From contig JAUCBJ010007942.1 in the NCBI GenBank assembly GCA_032718475.1, positions 33,021 to 97,020 of the forward strand: a stretch of DNA of 64,000 bases, read 5' to 3'. Below are positions 1 to 11,380 of this stretch, in pieces; positions within the stretch are counted from its first letter, which is position 1; every line of letters starts with the position of its first letter. The translations under genes were made by a program, and so were the position numbers. This DNA comes from Nemertoderma westbladi (taxonomy: Eukaryota; Xenacoelomorpha; Nemertodermatida; Nemertodermatidae). A model generated the notes under the pieces. It saw nothing but the letters and a program-made list of their open reading frames with translations, ran no database searches and was not told where the DNA came from.

Positions 1-950
1 GGTATTCGATCTTTCTCCACTCCCGACGAAGTCGATGGTGGAGTCGTCCTATGATCTTTAATAGGACTGTAGGGGTATTCCCGTAGTCAAGTTGTCCAAT
101 GGATCTTAAAGTAGTGATAGCGTTCTTTATCTCGTCGGCCAGTTTTAATAAGTCGACGGGTTTAGTGATAGCCCCTCCCTTACAGAGTTCCTCTATTACT
201 GACCTGGCCATACTGACTGTACCTCCATATATCGAAGTTAAACGATCGTACGCTAGTTCGAAGGCGTCCGGTACACCAACGAAGGTCTCTGCCAAACGTT
301 TAGGTTCTCCTGACAACGTTTGAAGCAGGTAATTAAACTTCTCCCGTGATGTAAAGGCGCACACGGCGATCTGAGATTCGATATAGTCTACGAAAGTGTG
401 CCAGTGTTTTGAGCTACCGGAAAACTTAGGTGGTTGTTGCACCGGCAATCCCTGTCTGGCTGCGAATTTCGCTATCTCCTCGGCAACGTTCAGAGTTTCG
501 CGTCCTTGGTTGGTACACTGGTTGATATCCCTTCTTGGCGCTTTTCCCTGATACAATGTATGTTTTGAAGGTACCAGTCTTTGTGGTTCCTTCGGGTGTC
601 TATTGTGTTCGAATTCAGTGTTCCTCGAACTATCGGTTTGAACTTCCTCCAGACGCTCCTCGATCTGAGCCAACTTGTTAACAACTGGTCGCAGGATGTC
701 GGCGAACTGTTGTGTGCTGATTGCGTCCGTTGGTTGTAACGCCTTCTGTGTTGGTGTATTCTGTGGAGGATCGTCTACAAAGGAGTTATCTGAACGCTCG
801 CGTTTATATTCATCGGCCGCCCCTGTTCTAAATACCTCGCGTTTCGGGTAATCCGATTCGCTCGAAGTACTACTATCATCTGGATATGGTGGTCGACGTG
901 CTCGCGTCCGTTGCGTCGTACGAATTCTCACGTTTCGTTTCGGAACATCG

Positions 951-1103
951 TCCACTGATCTCCGTTGTTCGGTAGGCTCACAAGTCTTCCTCGAAGTCGT
1001 AGATTGCGATGTAAATTGGTTGAACGGTCGCGTATCCACTGTTCTCCGTTGTTCGGTAGGCTCACAAGTCTTCCTCGAAGTCGTAGATTGCGATGTAAAC
1101 TGA
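951..1103 (-). repeat. In-frame 84-bp duplication inside the BEL gag
   Basis: About 69 bases around 951-1019 recur at 1035-1103 with only a few changes, at an offset of 84 bp, so the gag frame is kept (28 codons). The repeated peptide contains TSQSTTSRKTCEPTEQRR. It lies in the proline/threonine-rich linker between the coiled coil and the DUF1759 region. Confidence 0.85.
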
Positions 1104-1796
1104 ACCGGTGGTCGAGTAACAGCGTTTGAATCCAAAGGCCTTGTTGGCCTAAACGTCATTGGGTAAGCGTAGTGTGTAACAGGTTTTGGCGTCAGAGGTG
1201 GACTCACCTGTTTTGTCGTCAGTAGTGCAGGTCCAGTCAACAAACTACTACGATCTGTAATTGGTGGGTTACTTACCTTGACTTTCGGAATAGGCGACGA
1301 CGTTGCTCTTGGTGGTGTAAACTTGTCCGGAATAACAAACCTGTGTTCCGTCGCACCATGGATAGGAGAAATATCACTACTACCCGCAATCGAAACAGGT
1401 TCCTTAGTTGTAACTGGTGCGAACATAGGGGTTACTTGAGGGAATCTTTGACATAAGTCCTTTACTAATTGTCGTTCCCGTCCAGGTGCTCCTATCGAAC
1501 CTTCCTTTAGTCGTTCCTGGATTTGGCGGTGCCTTACCTCTATCTGGTCCAAATCATGTCCGTCACGAGATCTCATCGATCAATCACGGGCTAGAAGATC
1601 CAGATTTTCCTTGGTTTCGGCTAATTCTCTCGCCCTTTTCTCAAGTTCGAAACGAAGTTTAACTTCCTTTTCTCGTTGTTCCGTTTGTTGTTATTGCGCC
1701 TCGAACTCTGCTTGTCGTATCGCTTGTTGGGCTTTTATTTGCCGTGTCTTCATCTCGACTCTGGCTTCTGAAACTAACCTTTTTCTTTCTAACTCT

Positions 1797-1950
1797 GCCG
1801 CTTCCGTTTGTCGCTCTAACTCTGCCGCTGCCGTTTGTCGCTCTAACTCGGCCGCTGCCGCTGCCGTTTGTCGCTCTAACTCGGCCGCTGCCGCTGCCGT
1901 TTGTCGCTCTAACTCGGCTGTTGCCGTTCGTTGCGCTAACTCGGCCGCTG
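1797..1950 (-). repeat. Ala/Glu coiled-coil repeats in the BEL gag
   Basis: Five or so copies of a 27-33 bp unit encode variants of AELERQTAAA. Unit length varies only by whole GCN (Ala) codons, the usual sign of triplet slippage within a coiled coil. Confidence 0.8.
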
Positions 1951-3044
1951 CTGCTTGTTGGGCAATGTCCAACTCTAACCTTTCCATTTCGGCCGCTTCG
2001 AGTTCGGCTTGTTCCTGCAGATGAGAGATTCTCGCTACATTCGCAACACGTATTTTCTCTTCCTCTACCGCTGTTTGTATCATTAGCAGTTGAGTTTGTT
2101 CTTCCATCTCGTGTTGCTGTCTGTAGAACTGTTGCTGTTGTCGAGCAACTTCTGACGTGACCATGCTTACCTCGTTAATCTCACTGCGAATACTCACCAG
2201 TGATTGATTCAGTATTCCCGGTGCCGATTCGATTCGTGCGGGTGAAGTTTCCCTCGTATATTCCGGCACGGTTTCCCAATCTCCGACATCCTCGCCGCAC
2301 ATACGTAAGTGGTCCGTCAGATGTTTCAATTGTCCATCCAGTCGGTACAGTTCCTGTTCTTCCTCGGGCTGTAATAATTCGTCCGAAACTGACTCACCTA
2401 ACAACTGGTCCGCTTGTTCCTGTTGTATCTGTCTAATCGTCGACTTAAACTGAATCAGTTTCTCTCTAGCGATCATTAGTTTCTCGAGGATTCTAAGTTG
2501 AGTATCCATGTCCTGTCTCTGTCTAGCTAGATCTTGTAGACCAACTAGATTATCTACGGACTTATATACTTTACTCTGTACTCTAACCTGGAGGGTGTAG
2601 AACTCGAATCGAGACATCGGAGCGGTCAACTCGTCTAATATGCGTTGACCTTCTCCAATACTCCTGGTAATATGCGCCATGTATCCACCGACGCTTCTAA
2701 CCACACTTTCTGTGCTTCCTGCTGAACTTACCATTTCCGTTTCCCTGTATCTAGGTTGCGGAACAGTTAGAAAGTCCTCGGTCCTGCCGTCGCCTCGTAC
2801 TACGGCATCCGGTACTCCCGTTGGATGTACTGGTGACGCACACGGTGTAGGTTCGGTAGGCTCGCGAGTCTTCCCCTGTTGTTCTTCCGCTGCTGACTTA
2901 TCCGCGTCACATGAGTCATAGTCGGTAGGTGTATTCTTCGTATAGTCTTGTTTGTCACTCATTTCGGTAGTTGTAAGTCAAGTAAAGTGAGTGTCAAAGT
3001 ATCAAACTTACCGTTTTTTATCTAAACGGTACTAATTACAGTCA

Positions 3045-3180
3045 TATAAAATTAGCCTACCGGCCGATTTTATAGCAGATGGATAAAATTAGCCTAAACG
3101 GCCAATTTTATAGCAAATAAATGTCACGGAATAAGTATATAATAAAATTAGCCTAGCGGCCAATTTTATAACAAATAAAT
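3045..3180. repeat. Three copies of a short hairpin-forming repeat
   Basis: Copies at about 3045-3076, 3083-3121 and 3141-3180 share a left arm TAAAATTAGCC and a right arm GGCCAATTTTAT, nearly inverted around a 3-5 base loop. They sit just upstream of the gag start on the minus strand, so they could be part of the leader of that element or an unrelated small repeat. Confidence 0.7.
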
Positions 3181-5480
3181 CGGATAATGATATGCGTTAT
3201 CAAAAGGTAAATTAAATACAATAATACGGACTAATTCAGCAATGAACAAAGAAATCATACGGAATGCATAAATACTTGAGACAGTGGAACCCACAATAAT
3301 TTTAACTAATACGGTAATGCCTAACTTATTTATGCAACTTTTCGAACTCACCCACTCCAATAATTCTCCAGAAAAACAGATTCCCAGATACAAACCGGAC
3401 GTGAACCTTTCCGTTTTCAGCGTTGCGGACGAAGCGCGATTTTCCCAACCAAAGTTGTTGGGTTATCTATCTCCCAAACTTGCTAAACACGGTCTTGCTC
3501 CCGTTACAGTCTAGAAATGAGTTCTGAATCCTGAAAAACAAAAGAGTTAGGTTTTACTTTTACGAAAAATTTTGTACCGGTACAATATGGTATTTAAACC
3601 CTTTTAAACACCGGTATTCAATTCCAAAAATAATTTTACACGCGGTTCAAATCAAATTTTATTTCAAAAAATTTAGCACTTAGCTAATCAAATATAAATT
3701 TTTACCTCAAAATACAAAATTTTCAAATAACTTTAGTCCTACCGAACCGTAGTTCAGTAAAACACATTCCTACTATATGAAGAGACAGCAACAATACCTG
3801 CAATATCCTACTGTAAAGTTTGTGAATCAAATCATAAATCCGACCTTCTCACCAAAACAGTAAACTTCAAGTAAGCGAATATATTGCAGTATCGATCTCT
3901 TATAACCGGTGAGGCAGAAAACAGTCTACGAGCAGACAAACTTCGATGAAACAAAATCCCGCGCAGCGAATCCTAAAATCAGGCTGACTCACTGACGGAC
4001 TAAGGGGCTCGTATACTTTGCCGCGGTGTGATTTATATGGTTGGGCGAAGGGACGCTAGCTAGGTACAGAGGCAGAGATTTGGAGATGTCTAACTAGCGG
4101 GCAAAGCACAGTAAGGACGAAAGTTTATTTTATATATTTTGAGGTGTAAATAATTTCTAACGCGCGTGTGTTAATTCTGAATGGTCAAAAGCAGTTTTGC
4201 TCCTTCACATATATAATTACTGGGTACGGTGTGCATTTTACGAATATTCTAATTTTATAACTTGTAGGTCCAATACTCACGAATGATAAGGTTCCTTCCC
4301 CTCTTGCGTATTTCCAGGACTCAAATTCAGGCATAAGGTTAATGCTACGCCCAGAATTCGGCAATTTTAATTTACCAGGTCCCTAATACTAAGAAGAAAT
4401 GTGTTAGTTTACTACAGTAGGCGTACTGTTACTAATAGCTATCCTGGCGTCCTATCTAGAATTTTAGTCACCTAGGTAGGCTGGGTAACTTCCTATTAGG
4501 GCGTTGGCGGGGACACGGTAGATGTTAGTATATCCCTAATAGCCTCAATTTATTTGCGCCTAGTTGTAAACTGCCCTACCGCCTGAATGGTACAATCCCA
4601 ATTCAGGTGAAAACACAGCAACCATCCTAGCCTACAAGTTCTAATGCAATGGACACCGTCGTACTACAAATAGTCGCACACGCACCTGTACTTAGCAAGA
4701 GTTAGGCGTACAGTTTGCTGCACCCTACCAATTTGTATGCTTCGTACCGGTGTGCCTACGTCCTATCTGCGTACTAGTATCTGCCTGCGCTCTCCCCCCG
4801 TAGGAATGTGAAGGTCTACTGTGGTTTTTCCTGAATTAAGACAGTACAGTCCCTAAGATGTAATTTTAGGCTCACAGCGTGTCACTACTTCTACCTTTTG
4901 ATCTTTGGTCTTACACTTAGGTAGCGAGGCGTCGAACGCTGTCTAACCTTTCAGGCGATGGGCGAATAACTCAAGATGGTATTGCGGGTTGTCTCTTGTC
5001 TACATTCCCCTGATGTTCCCGTTCATTGCTGCGGCCCGATCTCTAGCCGGCCATCCTGTCCCTTAGGTTTGTTCACCGTAGTGAATCATGGTGAAAGAAA
5101 AGCAGATAGCGGTATTTCTGAATTTATTGCAGATAATAATACAAAATGTAATCTGAATACTAATGACAGAATAAACAAATATCAGATAACTCAGAGAGAT
5201 AGATTATGGTATACTTGCACGACATAAGAGATTAAGATTGATAGATAACTAATGAACAAATCGCACCTTTATATAGCAAATTTGTGCTGCAATCAATCGA
5301 GAAAATTCTCGATTGTTCTATAGGTTCTAACAGGGTTTTAAAGATAGCTATTGGTCCAGCTAATATATAACTTGCACGACATTGGTTACAATCAAATAAC
5401 TACAGTCTCATTGGTACAGACAAATGCAATTAATTTGTAGCGGTTAATTTAAATGAGTTGAAATTCTGTACAAAAAATAA
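3181..5480. other. No gene seen; AT-rich non-coding DNA
   Basis: No supported exon or complete repeat was recognised. Part of this stretch may be the leader or LTR of the BEL copy on the left, but with one end in view no LTR boundary can be set. A short palindrome (CAATCGAGAA / TTCTCGATTG) lies near 5293-5316. Confidence 0.5.
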
Positions 5481-5558
5481 TTCGCACTTACTAGGATTCG
5501 AACTCAATACCTACTACACATATAATTTCCAACGCTCTACCGACTGAGCTACTGAACC
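5481..5558 (-). tRNA. tRNA-like sequence (tRNA pseudogene or SINE head)
   Basis: On the minus strand an A box TAGCTCAGTCGGTAGAGC is followed at normal spacing by a B box GAGTTCGAATCC, so both internal pol III promoter elements are present. A T-rich stretch with a run of six T lies just downstream. The D arm GCTC/GAGC pairs. The anticodon stem, T stem and acceptor stem do not pair well, so this is not a working tRNA. It is a decayed tRNA copy or the tRNA-derived head of a SINE. Confidence 0.6.
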
Positions 5559-8050
5559 ACTTGACCAATAGGCGTACAAATGATAGAACAAACACAAATG
5601 AGGACTCAAAGTAATCTTTTACAAAGTTAATTCGAATAAAATTAAAATTTTTAAAATCCACGGCATTTAGGGAATATAATTCTATAGTGTGAATTACAAT
5701 AGGTTGGTGGGTAAATGTCAGTTAAGAGGTTTATTGCATCAACTCAAAGAATGGAAATAAATATTTAATATTCCCTTTATTAAATTGGTTGCGTCATATT
5801 GCGGGATCAAACAAGATGTATTGACAATGACAACCATGGGATAGGGTGTGGTTCGTGAACTCAAACCGTCTCAATTGGTTGAAGATATCCGTACAGTATA
5901 TTATACCGGATCGATAATTACACCCTGTCTGCACCATAAACCCGTGACTACAGTATAACCATATTTGGGGGGGGGGGGGGGGGGGCAAGCATCTTAGGTA
6001 ACATGGAAGGCCTCGGGACAGTATAATACTGACACAATATACAGTACGCCTAATATTATATTTTGAGAAGCAGTTGTCTCCTAGAATGTATTTGCTGAAG
6101 TATGACTTAGCCATTCCCAATGTTGCCCTAAGGAATCCTGTGTATCCAACCCTACACATATTACAGACAGCAGGTAGGTGGTACACACAGGGGGGTTGAT
6201 AGTAAGTAACTACAGGGTAATAAACCATCCCCGATGTTTTTATAGCTTGGTAGGATAGGTAAAATGCGAATGCGTAGTTAGAACTGAATTACATCATGCA
6301 ACTCGTAACCAACTGCTCCATAATTTTGAAAGGCCAAAGTCGTTGTATGTGGTCGGTCGGTCGCCTGGCTAAATCAATTCGTAGCCATCATGGAGGGAGG
6401 CAGTGCAACCGGGGTACTAAATAAGCAATCCCAGTTATGAGCAATATGAGTATTGTAAATCACACATCAATGCGAGGAATACCTTATCAGACGAAGTGCT
6501 CTTACTTACTACTGTAATTACAGTATAATACTTAAACATAGAACAGTCTGTACGTAAAGTAAGTTATTATTCTTCGAATAAAAGTGATAAGGTGATTCAA
6601 GAGATTAATTCCTCCATATATGTACTGTAATATAAGCGGCTATAATCTATAATCGACACATCATTACATGTTTTACCACAATTGATTAGTTTGGTAGAGA
6701 AAGAATTGCAGCTCTTAACCTCCATTGTCATCACCGTAAAATTATATTGATTCCAGTATGACTTGCAGGTTTGATTGTGGTGGTGCGGGTTGGGGGTGTG
6801 TGGATGAGTGCGAATGCGAACCGTCTGGGAATTTAAATCGCGTAATGAGGCCCCCGTCTGATGTTATGGAAGTTAATGGAAATAATTACTGAATTTCCGG
6901 CTACTATGTAGGTCTCTACTACTTGACACATTGTTCCTCCACACATAAATCATTGGTTGCCTCCAGGTGCAAAAATAATAGGGATGCTACAGTAAATAAG
7001 AACTATTGTACAACACCTTCATTATCAATATGCAATATTTGAATAGCCAACTATCGCGCATAATGGGGTTACAATGGTTTGTCAAATGCGCGAAATGTGC
7101 ACTCCTCATTATCATCGCTAGTAAATGATTCAATTAGGCAATGACTAAACTAAACTACTGTAGGCTTAGTATAGATACCGGTAGAGGTAATCACAGGTTG
7201 GTATAGCAGAATTCTGAATTCCAGTAGGCCTAATAAGATTCGACTGTGTGTGATGAGTGTTGTCACCAACTTTTGAGTGTTGTCATGGATGGAGCGTTGA
7301 ACTTTTTTTTATGGAACCTTGCAGGCGATATGATATTCACAAGGAAAACATGATTGTGATACTGTGATGTACTGTAGGTACTGTGTTAGTCACAGTTTGT
7401 GGCTGAGTGTTAGGTGCATCACTAAACTTGGCACCCTACCATAAAATAAAATTTAGATTTCAAATAAATTTAGAATGTTTTCCAATAAAATCACAAAAAT
7501 ACTCTTTAGATATTAGAAACCCGTGATGATCAATTATGTTTGAAAAACTGCCATCGCTTCCTCCGTTCAATGCCTCAATTACCTTTTATGAGTTGAGCTA
7601 CTGTAGACAGTGACGTACTGTATCGGATAAGCAGGCGTCTATGTGAACAAATAAGAGGAAGTACTTTGGCTGACATGTGGGCTGATTGCGGTTGATACTG
7701 TTATCAACTACTCCCTACAGTATAGCACCATATGTTGCGCTGTAATTATTGGTAATTACAGTATATTGTGTTGTACACCAACACCATGTCCAACAAGAAT
7801 AACATTGTCTAAATTTAGACATTTTGTTAGCACACGAAAATAACGACAAGCCTTTTAAAAAAAATGAATGTCATATTTATGCTAACAATATAAAATTATT
7901 TTTGGTGCCTATGCTAAGCAATACGTTAAATTATTTTTCTCATCGGATCATCCTATTTTTACTTTGTGTACCATTATTGTTAGGTTAAAATTGTTTTATA
8001 GTGCAATCTAAATACTGTATATCAATTTATTTGATTAAATCAATAATATT
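5559..8050. other. No gene seen; AT-rich DNA with a 19-G run
   Basis: No exon could be supported. A run of 19 G on the plus strand (5967-5985) is the only strong local feature. Short words such as TACTGTA and TAGGCCTA recur through the stretch, as elsewhere in the window. Confidence 0.5.
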
Positions 8051-8110
8051 ACCAACAAAGGAAGGTTATTGACCATTGTTGATATAAACCAACAAAGGAA
8101 GGTTATTGAC
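8051..8110. repeat. 23-bp exact direct repeat
   Basis: The sequence ACCAACAAAGGAAGGTTATT plus three more bases occurs at 8051-8073 and again at 8088-8110, 37 bp apart. This is a simple local duplication. Confidence 0.9.
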
Positions 8111-8193
8111 TAGCCACCATCACCAAGTCTGTAGGCCTACACCGACTATCCTTAAGTGGTAGGCCTACACTTGCAAGGTAGAGCTTAGATTTG

Positions 8194-8395
8194 TTACACA
8201 CACACACATACATTTTTAGAAAACGGCCATAGTGTAATTATAACAGTTCGCTGATGGCTCGCAGTTTTGACTCGCCCCACATTGTGTTCATAACATTGAC
8301 AACATGTGCCACCCCTCTGGTGATCTCGTGTCCGCAGCAGTAAGAACAGCAGTCCCGCAAGTAATGTAATCGGCAGCACAATCTCCACTGCCGCG
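8194..8395 (-). CDS. Possible terminal exon with one membrane segment (weak)
   Basis: On the minus strand a good splice acceptor (a pyrimidine-rich tract ending CTTTTTAG, with the AG at 8396-8397) leads into an open frame of about 66 codons ending at 8194. It begins with a hydrophobic stretch VEIVLPITLLAGLLFLLL followed by RTRD, then TCCQCYEHN. This looks like a membrane segment with a short cytoplasmic tail and a possible palmitoylation site. No upstream exon was found, and the plus-strand exon at 8549 lies immediately behind it. It may be a chance open frame. Confidence 0.25.
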
Positions 8396-8548
8396 CTAAA
8401 AAGGAAGTTGAATAGGATGAAGAATATAACAGTTGCACAGGACACACATCTTTGCGGCCTCCTTATTAAAAGGGTCGTTTTGTTACTTTACTTTTATGCG
8501 ACTTTTTAACTTCAGTAAAAATTCTAAAATTATTTTAATTTTTCTTAG

Positions 8549-9434
8549 ATAATCAAGTGGATATGCGATGGAAGATAGAAAACATTCATTAACATGCAAG
8601 GGTGACAACGGCAACCCTATTGAGGTTCTATGTTTCAAGGATATTAACACATGTTGCGAGCGACGTGAGGACAACGGAACGCTGCTATGTTGCAACACGG
8701 AAAATTCTACGGTACAGAGCATTATGGCTGATGAACAATCGTCATCTGTATTCGCGAAGTGGTACCCTTGGCTGATAGTGATAGCGGTTGTAGGAATACT
8801 TTGCTGTATATTGTACCGTGTTTATAAAAACTACATTTTCAACAAAGATGATCAACCACGAAAAAAACCTAAGAAATGTAACAAGAGTTCGGGGATTTTA
8901 GCAGCTGCCACTGCAGGTTTGGTCTTTGGAGTGCCGATGGAGTCAGAATACCGTGCGAAATTCGCCGGAGACAAATATAGTATCCCAGTTGCTGCTGCAA
9001 TATTCCCAGAGTTATTCCCACCAAAAAATGGTAATGCGCAAGTAGCTGAAAATGATATAACTGAGTTGTCAGAGGTTGACTCTCCGGTCGTGTGCAACAT
9101 GCAGATGTTGTGCAGCTGTCGTGGGGCGGATTCCATGCGATACCCACTCCCAAAACGTATTCCGCACAACCCGCTGCGTCCTAAACGCACACCCATCCCT
9201 CGGGAGATAATGCACCCCTCCGAACTTCCCTACGTGCACTACCTCGATTCATACTCGGACGATTCGTGTAGTTCTTCGTTGCAACAGGGACCGTATATCA
9301 GCCAACCCTTCGCTAGATCCACAGAGGAAGCCGCCCAAATTGAACTTCATCGTGACTCTGGCGAGTTTGACAATGCGTTGGTAGACATGGCTGCTGGAAA
9401 TATGAATGTTGTTAAATACACTATGAATATTTAA
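8549..9434 (+). CDS. Single-pass membrane protein with six clustered cysteines (Shisa/STMC6-like), exon
   Basis: An acceptor (TTTTTCTTAG, ending at 8548) opens an exon whose frame runs from ATG 8568 to TAA 9434 (288 codons). Residues 10-42 hold six cysteines spaced C-x11-C-x6-CC-x10-CC, the arrangement of the Shisa/VOPP1/WBP1-type adaptors, with possible N-glycosylation at N36 and N46. A membrane helix follows at about 65-84, ending in CC and a basic stop-transfer stretch (RKKPKK). The 190-residue tail is Pro/Ser-rich with an acidic DSYSDDSCSSS segment. No signal peptide is present, and an in-frame TAA at 8550 lies just before the ATG. So either the signal is on an upstream exon joined at another site, or the protein is type III. 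The family call rests on cysteine spacing and topology only; the tail has no PPxY motif. Confidence 0.55.
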
Positions 9435-9665
9435 TTACAATAGATGCTCAATTTGGATGAAATGCGTTTGTTTCAAACGTTTTTCAGTCGTATTTCCCCC
9501 CATGATAATTTTACACTTTAAAATATTGTAGTACAATTTTTTCAGTTTTCTCAGACAAAGAGAATTTCCTATTTAAAGCAAGGACTCCTAGAATATAGTA
9601 TTTATTAATTAATGTACTTGTTTAAACATTATAATCAACTTTCTAAATTTCTAATTTTAATATTA
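9435..9665. other. AT-rich 3' flank of the six-cysteine protein exon
   Basis: Probably 3' UTR and flank of the preceding exon. No clear AATAAA signal was pinned down. Confidence 0.4.
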
Positions 9666-9888
9666 AGGCCATGATACACCACAGGAGCGGCTAGCGGCAG
9701 CGGCGGGCGGCCGCGGCGACCGGCCGCTGTGAACGGCGACTTTTGGTATGATACACTATAGGAGCAGCGAGCGGCAGCGGCCATTTGTGGTGTATCATCA
9801 CCCATAGAAAATAATGTGTTCTATTTATAAAAAGTGGCCGCTCGCCGCGGCCGCTGCCGCTCGCCGCTCCTGTGGTGTATCATGGCCT
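9666..9888. mobile_element. PIF/Harbinger-type MITE, 223 bp
   Basis: The two ends are near-perfect inverted repeats for about 40 bp, starting AGGCCATGATACACCACAGG and ending in its complement. The element is flanked on both sides by TTA (9663-9665 and 9889-9891), the 3-bp target duplication of PIF/Harbinger transposons. The interior is very GC-rich (GCGGC/GCCGC motifs) and holds a second, partial copy of the terminal motif pair at about 9748-9798. There is no transposase, so it is non-autonomous. Confidence 0.85.
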
Positions 9889-9891
9889 TTA

Positions 9892-10869
9892 CATTTACTC
9901 TTATATAAAATATATTAAGCAAAGGGGAAGTTCTCCCTATATTCTAGAATTATTGTCTGTTCTAGAATGGAATATATGGATATATACTGACAATAATTAG
10001 TTTATCATTAATTCGAGCTTTTTGCTCAGGGTAGGTAAGAAATTAGTACTTTCATGTGTAGAGTTTTGCTGTACAGAACTTTATTATTTGTGGCGGCATT
10101 TGAAGAAAGGGACCTTAAAATAAATTGATAGTTCTGAGTAAAACGCATTTAAAGTTTTGGCAATTTTTATTGTTTCAAAAGTTTGTTAAATATTATTGGC
10201 ATGGGGGAAATTCAAAATGTTATCTGTCATATAATTTTGTCAAAGAAAAGGTTAACCTAAGCTATGCTGTAACTGCATACCTGTGCTTTAGTAGTAGGCC
10301 CTAGTACAGTACTATAATATTATAGTGTAATGAAATATTATCTGTAGTAGGCTATAATTAATTATAGCACTGTTATTTTTCTGTTTCAATTCTATTCTGA
10401 CCATTATGATTGCAGATTACTTTTTTATAACTTTTGGGATAAAATAGAATAATCGATTTAAAAATTAAATATTATTAATAAAATGGCCAACAGCGAATGA
10501 TATCTCAGATACCTCGAATTATTAAATATTATATTTATTTATATTCCTCACATATTTTTTCCTTGATTTTGCTCACTCTGTTTATTTTCGCTCCACCATT
10601 TTTAAATGGGATTATTTGTCCGAATTGTCCGGACACAATTCTATTGTTTATTATTGGAGCTGGAAAATTGGGGCCCGGAGAATGGGGACCAAGTCAATCA
10701 GGGCAAAGTATTTTAACGTACAAACAATTGGAATAATAAACATTACTTTAGTTTTCTTTAAATTAAATATAATATTATGAGTGATAGTGAATTTTACACA
10801 ACAATCTAACAGGCGCTGTTAACTCAGTAGTTAATTTGAAATGAAGCATAAAATCATCAGCATACATTA
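9892..10869. other. No gene seen; AT-rich DNA
   Basis: Only short AT-rich open frames occur and none is supported as coding. TAGGCC and TACTGTA-type words recur. Confidence 0.5.
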
Positions 10870-11165
10870 AGTCTCCAACAAGACAATATATAACATTGAA
10901 GGTGTTTCATTGGTTCCCCCAAGCTTGGCCTTGCAAAGCCGCTCCCGCTTTGTAGGACACTGTTTTCTCTGTGAGGACCAGCCTCTGCACAATCTAGTGC
11001 TTTGGCAGCCCCACGGCGAAAGTAAGCATGGTGGACAGTCCAAGGCTTTATTGAGATGAGATCTCTCCTAAAGGACACTGACCTTGAAGATGTGGATGAT
11101 CTCGCGAAAGCCGTGGTGGATAGGGAGTTGTGGCGGTGCAACTTTGTTGATAAGCCGGCATAGCA
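10870..11165 (+). pseudogene. 3' fragment of the LINE family also present at 12371-14227
   Basis: The plus strand translates, with several stops and a frameshift, to the C-terminal part of the same LINE protein: GVSLVPPSLA, HCFLCEDQPLHNLVLWQPHG, KHGGQS, and the end DKPA. Order and spacing match the last 95 residues of the better copy at 12.4-14.1 kb. It is a heavily decayed, 5'-truncated copy in the opposite orientation. Confidence 0.85.
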
Positions 11166-11380
11166 TTCTTAATGCACGCTGCATTGGGCTTGCCAATTGT
11201 GGATTGCATGGTGGTGGCAAAATTTTTATGTTAAGCCGACATAGCATCACAATGTGCAGCTTCAATGCAGCAGGCCGATTATAGATAGAGCATGTGCAGC
11301 TTCAATGCAGCAGGCCGATTATAGATAGAGCATGTGCAGCTTCAATGCAGCAGGCCGATTATAGATACAGTAGAGCATAT
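11166..11380 (+). repeat. LINE 3'-tail sequence amplified as a 40-bp tandem repeat
   Basis: After a LINE tail-like GCCGGCATAGCATTCTTAAT, a 40-bp unit containing GCAGCTTCAATGCAGCAGGC followed by CGATTATAGATAG is repeated three times from about 11247 to 11370. The unit resembles the 3' end of the LINE seen at 12371 and 18300 (TGCAATGCAGCATGCCGAT), so the tail itself has been multiplied. Confidence 0.75.

Larger units (their letters stand above)
1..2962 (-). pseudogene. BEL/Pao-type gag (5' part of a gag-pol), interrupted by two stops, runs off left edge
   Basis: One reading frame on the minus strand runs from an ATG at 2962 to the window edge, broken only by TAA at 1691-1693 and TGA at 1580-1582. 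The first 423 codons give an acidic, low-complexity head and then a long coiled coil rich in Glu/Gln/Ala, with repeats of the type AAAAAELERQT. After the second stop the frame stays open for about 525 codons. The last 150 of these (forward 2-440) read like the DUF1759 gag domain of BEL/Pao elements, with PPKFSGSSKHWHTFVDYIES, then a hydrophobic helix and a LTSIYGG turn. Protease and RT would lie left of the window. The two stops in an otherwise clean frame suggest a recently dead copy; stop read-through is less likely. LTRs were not found, because the second LTR is outside the window. The family call is sound; the exact clade is not determined. Confidence 0.8.

Noticed and set aside
1611-2921. 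Plus-strand open frames opposite the BEL gag
   Set aside because: They are the complement of a repetitive coiled-coil coding region and their translations are low-complexity Leu/Ser/Pro strings with no motif.
5794-6228. 144-codon minus-strand frame across the poly-G run
   Set aside because: It depends on a homopolymer coding for Pro, has no domain and no splice or start context.
10497-10736. 79-codon plus-strand frame
   Set aside because: AT-rich Ile/Phe-heavy translation with no homology or context.
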